Shown here: positions 6,847 to 14,424 of the stretch, piece after piece
Position numbering within the stretch: position 1 is the stretch's first letter
How the letters are laid out: every line of letters starts with the position of its first letter
NCBI GenBank assembly: GCA_963800505.1
Contig: CAWDBL010000022.1
Location: forward strand, 62,001 to 126,000
Direction: 5' to 3'
Length of the DNA stretch: 64,000 bases
DNA from: Fodinibacter sp963800505
GTDB lineage: Bacteria; Actinomycetota; Actinomycetes; Actinomycetales; Dermatophilaceae
Notes under the pieces: model-generated
The model's input: the letters and a program-made list of their open reading frames with translations, nothing else
The model's database searches: none
What the model was told of the DNA's origin: nothing
Translations under genes and position numbers: made by a program

Positions 6847-8100
6847 ATGCCAGAGCTGATCTTTCCCCTCGACTCCACGAAGAAGTTCACCGAGCAGAAG
6901 TACCTCGGTCACAACCGTTGGCACCCCGAGGTGCCGGCCAACGTCCACGTCAAGCCGGGCGACTCGTTCCGGATGCACTGTCGCGAGTGGTTCGACGGCG
7001 CGATCGTCAACGACGACTCCGCCGACGACATCCTCAACGCACCGCTGAAGACCGTCCACGTCCTGTCCGGACCCGTGGCCGTCGAGGGCGCCCAGCCGGG
7101 CGACCTGCTGGTGGTCGACATCCTCGACGTGGGCCCGATCCCCCAGGAGGACAGCGGGCCGCTGGCGGGCCAGGGCTGGGGCTACACCGGCATCTTCGCC
7201 ACGCAGAACGGTGGCGGTTTCCTCACCGACCAGTTCCCCGATGCCTACAAGGTGATCTGGGACTTCACCGGCGGCGTCGCCACCTCCCGCCACGTGCCGG
7301 GCGTCTCCTTCGTCGGCATCGTCCACCCCGGCCTGATGGGCACCGCCCCGTCGGCCGAGCTCCTGGCTCGCTGGAACGCCCGCGAGGCCGCACTCATCGC
7401 GACCGACCCCGACCGGGTGCCGCCCCTCGCGCTGCCGCCCGAGCCCGAGCACGCCCTCCTCGGCACCCTCCCGGAGTCGGAGTACGCCCGCGTCGCCGGC
7501 GAGGCGGCGCGCACCGCACCACCCCGCGAGAACGGTGGCAACCAGGACATCAAGAACTTCACCAAGGGCTCCCGGGTCTTCTACCCCGTGTTCGTCGACG
7601 GCGCAAACCTCTCGATGGGAGACCTGCACTTCTCCCAGGGCGACGGCGAGATCACGTTCTGCGGCGCCATCGAGATGGGCGGCTTCATCGACCTCCGGGT
7701 CGACCTCATCAAGGGTGGGATGGACACCTACGGGGTGTCCGAGAACGCCATCTTCATGCCGGGCACGACCGACCCCCAGTTCAGCGAGTGGCTGGCCTTC
7801 TCCGGCACGTCGGTCACCCTGGACGGCGAGCAGCGCTACCTCGACTCGCACCTGTCCTATCAGCGGGCCTGCCTGCACGCCATCGACTACCTCACCAAGT
7901 TCGGCTACTCCCCCGAGCAGGCCTACATGATCCTCGGGGCTGCCCCGATCGAGGGCCGCCTGTCCGGAGTGGTCGACATCCCCAACTCCTGCTCGACCGT
8001 CTACATCCCCACGTCCATCTTCGACTTCGACGTGCGGCCCTCGGCCGCCGGCCCGCACCAGGTCGACCCCGGCATGGGCGTGCCCCGGTCCTCCTTCTGA
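6847..8100 (+). CDS. fmdA: Formamidase/acetamidase (FmdA_AmdA family)
   Basis: This 417-residue enzyme of the FmdA/AmdA family (unrelated to nitrilase-type amidases) starts MPELIFPLDSTKKFTEQKYL. It carries the family segments LGHNRWHPEVPANVHVKPGD, GGNQDIKNFTKGS, GDLHFSQGDGEITFCGAIE and SNSCSTVYIP-like PNSCSTVYIPTSIFDFD. It hydrolyses formamide to formate and ammonia, or acetamide to acetate and ammonia. The length matches Methylophilus formamidase and M. smegmatis acetamidase (about 406-410). An AGGAG site precedes ATG 6847. A strong terminator ends the operon, and formate dehydrogenase genes follow on the same strand, which favours formamide as substrate. Confidence 0.93.
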   Translation: MPELIFPLDSTKKFTEQKYLGHNRWHPEVPANVHVKPGDSFRMHCREWFDGAIVNDDSADDILNAPLKTVHVLSGPVAVEGAQPGDLLVVDILDVGPIPQEDSGPLAGQGWGYTGIFATQNGGGFLTDQFPDAYKVIWDFTGGVATSRHVPGVSFVGIVHPGLMGTAPSAELLARWNAREAALIATDPDRVPPLALPPEPEHALLGTLPESEYARVAGEAARTAPPRENGGNQDIKNFTKGSRVFYPVFVDGANLSMGDLHFSQGDGEITFCGAIEMGGFIDLRVDLIKGGMDTYGVSENAIFMPGTTDPQFSEWLAFSGTSVTLDGEQRYLDSHLSYQRACLHAIDYLTKFGYSPEQAYMILGAAPIEGRLSGVVDIPNSCSTVYIPTSIFDFDVRPSAAGPHQVDPGMGVPRSSF

Positions 8101-8109
8101 GGGCACTCA

Positions 8110-8152
8110 CCGGGTTCCGCACCCTGCCCCACGCGCAGGGTGCGGAACCCGG
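8110..8152 (+). terminator. Terminator after formamidase
   Basis: Eighteen-bp perfect arms (8110-8127 and 8135-8152; arm starts CCGGGTTCCGCACC) with a seven-base loop lie ten bases after the formamidase stop. This is probably a strong intrinsic terminator, so fdsGBAD needs its own promoter. Confidence 0.9.
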
Positions 8153-8216
8153 CTCGACCGGCGCGGCGCGTAGAGTTGCGACCCAGGTCACACTCAGCGC
8201 AGAGGAGTCGACGAAC

Positions 8217-8702
8217 GTGCGTCAGCGAGGCCCCGGTCCGGCGCCGGCACCCGCCCCGGCGGACCCCGTGCGGGCGGCATCCGTGCGGGGCATCGCCGAG
8301 CAGCTGAGCACCCTGCGCGGGCCGCTGCTGCCGATCCTGCACGAGGTCGTGGCCACGCACGGCCACGTCACCGATGACGACGTCGTGGTCGTCGCCGAGG
8401 TGCTCAACCTCTCCCGCGCCGACGTGCACGGCGTGGTCACCTTCTACTCCGACCTGCGCCGCACGCCCCCACCGGCGCACCGGATGGCCCTGTGCCGGGG
8501 CGAGGCATGCCAGTCGCGCGGCGCCGAGGGGTTGCACGCCGCCGCCGCGGAACGCTGGGCCGGTTCCGCGGGCGTCGAGGTCGACGAGGTGTTCTGTCTC
8601 GGCTTGTGCGCGGTCGGCCCGTCGGGCACCGTCGACGGTGCGCTGCACGCCGCGCTCTCCCCCGAACGGCTCGACGCCCTCACGGCCAGGTGGCGGCGAT
8701 GA
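8217..8702 (+). CDS. fdsG: NAD-dependent formate dehydrogenase gamma subunit (NuoE-like)
   Basis: This 161-residue protein has the NuoE/24-kDa thioredoxin-like [2Fe-2S] domain with four Cys: LCRGEACQS and FCLGLCAVGP. The N-terminal helical part includes LNLSRADVHGVVTFYSD, typical of the family. In the FDS complex it relays electrons between FdsB and FdsA. GTG 8217 has AGAGGAG nine bases upstream. Its TGA overlaps the next ATG, starting a tightly coupled fdsG-B-A-D operon. Confidence 0.92.
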   Translation: MRQRGPGPAPAPAPADPVRAASVRGIAEQLSTLRGPLLPILHEVVATHGHVTDDDVVVVAEVLNLSRADVHGVVTFYSDLRRTPPPAHRMALCRGEACQSRGAEGLHAAAAERWAGSAGVEVDEVFCLGLCAVGPSGTVDGALHAALSPERLDALTARWRR

Positions 8703-10285
8703 CGACTGTCTGGGTGCCGTGCGACGCCGCCGCCGTGGCACTCGGGGCGGATGCCGTCGCCGACGCCATCGCCGCTGCGGGGATCACGGTGCGCCGCAAC
8801 GGCTCTCGCGGGATGCTGTGGCTCGAGCCGCTCGTCGAGGTCGAGACCGAGCGTGGGCGGGTCGGGTTCGCGAACCTCACCGAGGCCGAGGTGGGCCCGC
8901 TCCTCGACGGTGCGCTCGACGACACCGACCGCTGCATCGGCGTCGTCGACGAGCACGAGTGGCTCGCCCGGCAGCACCGGGTGTCGTTCGCCCGGGTGGG
9001 GGTCATCGAGCCCACCGACCTCGCTGCCTACCGCGAGCACGGTGGGTTGCGCGGCCTGCAACGGGCCCTGACCCTCTCCCCGGAGCAGGTCGTCGCCGAG
9101 GTGACTGCCTCCGGCCTGCGCGGCCGCGGGGGCGCCGGGTTCCCCGCCGGCATCAAGTGGGAGACGGTGCGCAGCGCCACCGCCGACCTGAAGTTCGTCT
9201 GCTGTAACGCCGACGAGGGCGACAGCGGCACCTTCGCCGACCGGATGCTGATCGAGGGCGACCCCTTCACCCTCGTCGAGGGGATGACGATCGCGGCGCT
9301 CGCGGTCGGCGCCACCGAGGGCTACGTCTACCTGCGCAGCGAGTATCCCCACGCCGTGCGCACGCTGCGCCGCGCCATCGACATCGCCTACGCCCACGGG
9401 GTGCTCGGCGAGTCGGTGCTCGGCAGCGGCCGGCGCTTCGACCTCGACGTGAGGGTGGGCGCCGGCGCCTACATCTGCGGCGAGGAGACCTCGATGCTCG
9501 AGTCGCTCGAGGGCAAGCGGGGCGAGGTGCGCGCCAAGCCGCCGATCCCGGCCCTCGAGGGGCTGTTCGGCCGCCCGACCATCGTCAACAACGTGCTGAC
9601 CCTCGGGGCGGTGCCGATGGTGCTCGCCGACGGCGGTGAGGCGTATGCCGCGCTGGGCACCGGGCGCTCACGCGGCACCCAGGTGTTCCAGCTCGCCGGC
9701 AACGTCGCCCGTGGCGGCATCGTCGAGGCCGACTTCGGGCTGTCGCTCGGTGAGCTCGTCGAGGGCTTCGGCGGCGGAACGGCATCCGGGCGGCCGGTGA
9801 AGGCGGTGCAGGTGGGCGGGCCGCTGGGCGCCTACCTGCCACCGACTCGGTTCGACCTGCCGATGGACTACGAGGCGTTCGCGGATGCCGGGGCGATGGT
9901 CGGCCACGGCGGTGTCGTCGTGTGGGACGACACGATGGATGCCGGGGCGATGGCGCGCTTCGCGATGGAGTTCTGCGCCAAGGAGTCGTGCGGCAAGTGC
10001 ACCCCGTGCCGCATCGGGTCGACGCGGGGCGTCGAGGTCATCGACCGCATCCGTGCGGCCTCCGACGACGGCGTGCGGCGCACCCAGCTCGTGCTGCTCG
10101 AGGACCTCTGCACCACGATGACCAAGGGCTCGCTGTGCGCCATGGGCGGGCTGACGCCGATGCCGGTGCGAAGTGCGCTCGAACACTTCCCGGAGGACTT
10201 CGGCGTGACGGGCGGCGACGGCCGCGATGCTGCACACGGCATCCCCGAGTCGGCGACCGTGACGACGGAAGGTGCCCGGCCATGA
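8699..10285 (+). CDS. fdsB: NAD-dependent formate dehydrogenase beta subunit (NuoF-like)
   Basis: This 528-residue protein is a fusion of an N-terminal 2Fe-2S/thioredoxin-like region without obvious Cys ligands and a NuoF core. It has the FMN site GLRGRGGAGFPAGIKWE, the NADH-binding GAGAYICGEETSMLESL, and the 4Fe-4S motif ESCGKCTPCRIGS with a fourth Cys in LEDLCTTM. It is the diaphorase that passes formate-derived electrons to NAD+. ATG overlaps the fdsG stop. The organisation matches FdsB of Rhodobacter/Cupriavidus-type soluble formate dehydrogenase. Confidence 0.94.
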   Translation: MTTVWVPCDAAAVALGADAVADAIAAAGITVRRNGSRGMLWLEPLVEVETERGRVGFANLTEAEVGPLLDGALDDTDRCIGVVDEHEWLARQHRVSFARVGVIEPTDLAAYREHGGLRGLQRALTLSPEQVVAEVTASGLRGRGGAGFPAGIKWETVRSATADLKFVCCNADEGDSGTFADRMLIEGDPFTLVEGMTIAALAVGATEGYVYLRSEYPHAVRTLRRAIDIAYAHGVLGESVLGSGRRFDLDVRVGAGAYICGEETSMLESLEGKRGEVRAKPPIPALEGLFGRPTIVNNVLTLGAVPMVLADGGEAYAALGTGRSRGTQVFQLAGNVARGGIVEADFGLSLGELVEGFGGGTASGRPVKAVQVGGPLGAYLPPTRFDLPMDYEAFADAGAMVGHGGVVVWDDTMDAGAMARFAMEFCAKESCGKCTPCRIGSTRGVEVIDRIRAASDDGVRRTQLVLLEDLCTTMTKGSLCAMGGLTPMPVRSALEHFPEDFGVTGGDGRDAAHGIPESATVTTEGARP

Positions 10286-13113
10286 CGATGATCGACGAAC
10301 CCACCCTGGAGACTCCTGACCGCGGCACGCCGCCCGTCCTGGGCGAGGCCACCGCGCACGTGAGCATCGACGGCATCGCCGTGATGGTGCCGGTCGGCAC
10401 CTCGGTGATGCGGGCGGCATCCCTGGCCGGGGTCGCCGTTCCCAAGCTGTGCGCCACCGACTCGCTCAAGGCGTTCGGGTCGTGCCGGCTGTGCCTGGTC
10501 GAGGTCGAGGGGATGAAGGGCACGCCGGCGTCGTGCACCACCCTGTGCACCGACGGCATGGTCGTGTCGACCCGCACCGAGCAGGTGCAGCAGCTGCGCC
10601 GCGGCGTGATGGAGCTCTACCTCTCCGACCACCCGAGCGACTGCGCCGGGTGCGAGCGCGGGAACTGCGAGATGCAGCGACTGGCCCACGACGTCGGGCT
10701 CGCCGAGGTGCGCTACGGCCTGGGCGGCGCGTCGCACCTGGCCGAGCCGGCCGACGAGTCGAACCCCTACTTCGCCTACGACCCGAAGGCGTGCATCGTC
10801 TGCTCGCGCTGCGTGCGGGCCTGTTCCGAGACGCAGGGCACCTTCGCGCTCACCGTGTCGGGGCGCGGCTTCGACTCGCGGATCACCCCCGGCGGCACCG
10901 ACTTCCTCAGCTCCGAGTGCGTGTCGTGCGGCGCGTGCGTGCAGGCCTGCCCGACCGACGCCCTCACTGAGAAGTCGGTCGTCTCGCTCGGGATGCCGAC
11001 CCGCTCGGTGGTCACGACGTGCGCCTACTGCGGGGTCGGCTGCTCGTTCAAGGCCGAGGTGCAGGGGGCTGGCGACGACACCCGGGTGGTGCGGATGGTG
11101 CCGTGGAAGGACGGCGGCGCCAACGAGGGGCACTCGTGCGTCAAGGGTCGGTTCGCCTACGGCTACGCCTCGCACCGCGACCGGCAGATGTCGCCGATGG
11201 TGCGCGACTCGATCGACGACGAGTGGCGCGAGGTCTCGTGGGAGGAGGCCATCGAGCGGGTCGCCACCGGCTTCCTGGGCCTGCGCGAGAAGTACGGGGT
11301 CGGCGCGATCGGCGGCATCTCGTCGTCGCGGTGCACCAACGAGGAGGTCTACGTCGTCCAGAAGATGGTGCGGGCTGCCTTCGGCAACAACAACATCGAC
11401 ACCTGCGCGCGGGTCTGCCACTCCCCCACCGGCTACGGGCTGAACCATGCGTTCGGCACCTCGGCCGGCACCCAGGACTTCGCGTCGGTCGAGCAGGCCG
11501 ACGTCATGCTCGTCATCGGTGCCAACCCGACCGACGCCCACCCGGTGTTCGCGTCGCGGATGAAGCGGCGGATGCGGGCCGGTGCGAGGGTGATCGTCGC
11601 CGACCCGCGGCGCATCGACCTGGTGCGCTCGCCGCACGTGGAGGCGGCCTTCCACCTGCCGGTGCGCCCCGGCACCAACGTCGCGTTCGTCAACGCGATG
11701 TGCCACGTCATCGTGACCGAGGGCCTGTGGGACGAGCTGTTCGTCCGCGCCCGCTGCGAGGACGCCGACTCCTACCTGGAGTTCATCGCCCGGCCCGAGC
11801 ACTCGCCCGAGGCGACGGAGTTCGAGACCGGCATCCCGGCATCCGAGCTGCGTTCTGCCGCACGGCTGTACGCCGCGGGCCCCAACTCGGCGATCTACTA
11901 CGGACTCGGCGTCACCGAGCACAGCCAGGGCTCGACGATGGTCATGGGCATGGCCAACCTCGCGATGCTCACCGGCAACCTCGGCCGTGAGGGCGTCGGC
12001 GTCAACCCGCTGCGCGGCCAGAACAACGTGCAGGGCTCGTGCGACATGGGCTCGTTCCCCCACGAGCTACCCGGCTACCGGCACGTGTCGCGGCCCGAGG
12101 TACGCGAGATCTACGAGTCGCTGTGGGGCGTCACGATCCAGGCCGAGCCGGGGCTGCGCATCCCCAACATGTTCGACGCCGCGATCGGCGGGTCGTTCAA
12201 GGGGCTCTACGTGCAGGGCGAGGACATCGCGCAGAGCGACCCCAACACCCAGCACGTCGAGGCGGCGCTGCGCTCGATGGAGCTGGTGGTGGTGCACGAC
12301 CTGTTCCTCAACGAGACCGCGCGGTTCGCCCACGTCTTCCTGCCGGGTGCCTCGTTCCTCGAGAAGGACGGCACCTTCACCAACGCCGAGCGCCGCATCA
12401 ACCGGGTGCGGCCGGTGATGCCCTCGCGAGTCGGCAAGGACGAGTGGCAGGTGGTGTGTGAGATCGCCACCGCGATGGGCTACCCGATGTCGTATGCCGC
12501 GCCGAGCCAGATCATGGACGAGATCGCCGCCACCACACCGACGTTCGCCGGGGTGTCGTTCGCCCGGCTCGACGCCGAGGGGTCCATGCAGTGGCCGGTC
12601 ACCGAGGCGGCACCGCACGGCACGCCGACGATGCACGTCGGGTCGTTCGTGCGCGGGCTCGGCCAGCTCACCACGACGGTCTACGTGCCGACCACCGAGC
12701 GGGCCAACCGGCGCTACCCGCTCGTGCTCACCACCGGGCGCATCCTCTCGCAGTACAACGTCGGCGCCCAGACCCGGCGCACGCCCAACTCCACCTGGCA
12801 CCCCGAGGACGTGCTCGAGATCCACCCCGCGGACGCCGAGCTGCGCGGCATCGCCTCCGGCGACGTCGTCGAGCTGTCATCGCGGGTGGGGACTACCCGG
12901 CTCACCGCAGTGGTGTCCGAGCGGATGCCGGCCGGCGTGGTCTACACCACCTTCCACCACCCGGTGACCGGGGCCAACGTCGTGACCACCGAGAACTCCG
13001 ACTGGGCCACCAACTGCCCCGAGTACAAGGTGACCGCCGTGCAGGTCGAGGTGGTCACCGAGGCGGCCCGAGCCGAGGCGGATGCCGGTGCGGCCCAGTC
13101 GGTCCCGCGATGA
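10282..13113 (+). CDS. fdsA: NAD-dependent formate dehydrogenase catalytic alpha subunit (Mo-bis-PGD)
   Basis: This is a 943-residue molybdoenzyme. The N-terminus is NuoG-like: a [2Fe-2S] plant-type motif (SCRLCLVE), the His-Cys3 cluster (HPSDCAGCERGNCEM) and two ferredoxin clusters (CIVCSRCVRAC and CVSCGACVQAC). The Moco domain then begins with CAYCGVGCSF. Cys379 in ARVCHSPTGYG is the molybdenum ligand, so this is a Cys, not selenocysteine, enzyme; the adjacent His is catalytic. It oxidises formate to CO2. ATG overlaps the fdsB stop and its own stop overlaps fdsD. Confidence 0.96.
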   Translation: MTMIDEPTLETPDRGTPPVLGEATAHVSIDGIAVMVPVGTSVMRAASLAGVAVPKLCATDSLKAFGSCRLCLVEVEGMKGTPASCTTLCTDGMVVSTRTEQVQQLRRGVMELYLSDHPSDCAGCERGNCEMQRLAHDVGLAEVRYGLGGASHLAEPADESNPYFAYDPKACIVCSRCVRACSETQGTFALTVSGRGFDSRITPGGTDFLSSECVSCGACVQACPTDALTEKSVVSLGMPTRSVVTTCAYCGVGCSFKAEVQGAGDDTRVVRMVPWKDGGANEGHSCVKGRFAYGYASHRDRQMSPMVRDSIDDEWREVSWEEAIERVATGFLGLREKYGVGAIGGISSSRCTNEEVYVVQKMVRAAFGNNNIDTCARVCHSPTGYGLNHAFGTSAGTQDFASVEQADVMLVIGANPTDAHPVFASRMKRRMRAGARVIVADPRRIDLVRSPHVEAAFHLPVRPGTNVAFVNAMCHVIVTEGLWDELFVRARCEDADSYLEFIARPEHSPEATEFETGIPASELRSAARLYAAGPNSAIYYGLGVTEHSQGSTMVMGMANLAMLTGNLGREGVGVNPLRGQNNVQGSCDMGSFPHELPGYRHVSRPEVREIYESLWGVTIQAEPGLRIPNMFDAAIGGSFKGLYVQGEDIAQSDPNTQHVEAALRSMELVVVHDLFLNETARFAHVFLPGASFLEKDGTFTNAERRINRVRPVMPSRVGKDEWQVVCEIATAMGYPMSYAAPSQIMDEIAATTPTFAGVSFARLDAEGSMQWPVTEAAPHGTPTMHVGSFVRGLGQLTTTVYVPTTERANRRYPLVLTTGRILSQYNVGAQTRRTPNSTWHPEDVLEIHPADAELRGIASGDVVELSSRVGTTRLTAVVSERMPAGVVYTTFHHPVTGANVVTTENSDWATNCPEYKVTAVQVEVVTEAARAEADAGAAQSVPR

Positions 13114-13379
13114 CCGGTGTGGGGGGCCACGGTGTACCGCCGGTGGTGCGGCTGGGCCACGACCTGGTGCGCAACTTCGAGGCCTTGCCTCCCGAGAAGG
13201 CGGCGGTCGAGATCGCCACGCACATCCGCAAGTTCTGGGAGCCGCGGATGCGCCACGAGCTGCTCGCCCACATCCGCTGGGGCGACACGACCCTGCATCC
13301 CCTGCTCGTCCGCGCGGCCGAGGACCTCGTCGACGGCGATGTGGACCGCGCGGAGGTCAGGGAACCCTCCGGCGGCTGA
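13110..13379 (+). CDS. fdsD: Formate dehydrogenase delta subunit
   Basis: This 89-residue FdsD-type protein contains VRLGHDLVRNFEALPPEK, AVEIATHIRKFWEPRMR and LLAHIRWGDTTLHPLL, the family core that stabilises FdsA and cofactor insertion. ATGA overlap with fdsA implies coupled translation. The usual operon order is fdsGBACD; fdsC (FdhD-like sulfur carrier) is absent here and must lie elsewhere. A weak GC-rich hairpin follows, then an unrelated ABC operon. Confidence 0.9.
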   Translation: MTGVGGHGVPPVVRLGHDLVRNFEALPPEKAAVEIATHIRKFWEPRMRHELLAHIRWGDTTLHPLLVRAAEDLVDGDVDRAEVREPSGG

Positions 13380-13491
13380 CCCTCGCGGGCGAGGCATCCC
13401 TCACAGGATCGCGCCGACCTCCCGCAGCCACGCTTGACTGGTGCCGGGCGCTGTCGCGCCGGGCGGCAGGCCGGGCATCGGAGGTACGAGC

Positions 13492-14424
13492 ATGGCGGCC
13501 ATCGAGGTCACCGGTCTGCGCAAGGTCTACGGAGGCGTCGCCGCGGTCGACGGGCTCGACCTGACGGTCGGTGACGGGGAGGTCGTCGCCCTGCTCGGGC
13601 CCAACGGGGCGGGCAAGACCACGACGGTCGAGATCCTCGAGGGTTACCGCGCCCGCGACGCCGGGACGGTCTCGGTGCTGGGGCACGATCCGCAGGCCGG
13701 CGGCCGGGCCTTCCGCGACCGGATCGGCATCGTGCTGCAGGAGGCGGGATTCGAGGACAACTTCACCCCGCGCGAGCTGATCCGGCTGCACGCCGGCTAC
13801 TACTCGCACCCCCGCCCGGTGGGCGAGGTCATCACGCTCACCGGCCTCGACGAGAAGGCCGACGCCCGGGTGAGCACGCTGTCCGGGGGCCAGAAGCGGC
13901 GCCTGGACCTCGCCCTCGGCATCGTCGGGGACCCCGACCTGCTCTTCCTCGACGAGCCCACGACCGGCTTCGACCCCTCGGCGCGCCGCCGCGCCTGGGA
14001 CCTCGTCGAGAGCCTGCGCGCCCTCGGCGCGACGATCCTGCTCACGACCCACTACCTCGACGAGGCCGAGCACCTCGCCGACCGGGTCGTCGTCATCGAC
14101 CACGGCCGGGTCGTCGCCTCCGGCACCCCCGAGGAGCTCGCCGCGACCGCCGGAGCGGCCACCGTCATCTCCTTCCGGATGCCGGCCGGCCTGACGGGAG
14201 CGGACCTGCCCACCCTGGGTGACGACCGGCGGATCGCCGGCAGCGTCGTCGAGGTGCGGACCCAGACGCCGACGGCCGACGTCGCGACGATCGCGACCTG
14301 GGCCCTCGAGCGCGGCGTCGAGCTCGACGCCCTGACCCTGGCGCGCCCCAGCCTCGAGGACGTCTACCTCGACCTGGTCGGCGAGCCGGGGCCCGAGACC
14401 CAGCCGTCGGTGGACGTCCGATGA
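13492..14424 (+). CDS. ABC-2 type efflux ATPase (DrrA/CcmA-like)
   Basis: This 310-residue ATPase has Walker A GPNGAGKTTTVEILEG, signature LSGGQKRRLDLALG, Walker B DLLFLDEPTTGFDP and the H-loop LLTTHYLDEAEHLAD. The C-terminal ~80 residues are the regulatory extension of DrrA-type drug exporters. GAGGT precedes ATG 13492. The stop overlaps the downstream permease (ATGA), so the two form one exporter. The substrate cannot be read from sequence; drug, lipid or antibiotic export is possible. Confidence 0.9.
   Translation: MAAIEVTGLRKVYGGVAAVDGLDLTVGDGEVVALLGPNGAGKTTTVEILEGYRARDAGTVSVLGHDPQAGGRAFRDRIGIVLQEAGFEDNFTPRELIRLHAGYYSHPRPVGEVITLTGLDEKADARVSTLSGGQKRRLDLALGIVGDPDLLFLDEPTTGFDPSARRRAWDLVESLRALGATILLTTHYLDEAEHLADRVVVIDHGRVVASGTPEELAATAGAATVISFRMPAGLTGADLPTLGDDRRIAGSVVEVRTQTPTADVATIATWALERGVELDALTLARPSLEDVYLDLVGEPGPETQPSVDVR

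Noticed and set aside
11404..11430. Selenocysteine formate dehydrogenase
   Set aside because: The Mo ligand codon is TGC (Cys379), not TGA, so no SECIS or selenocysteine is needed.
9868..12063. 731-codon open frame on the minus strand opposite fdsA
   Set aside because: fdsA has complete cluster and Mo motifs; the antisense frame has His/Arg/Gly-rich composition only.
13434..13439. TTGACT as promoter for the ABC exporter
   Set aside because: No -10-like hexamer at suitable spacing before the ATG at 13492.
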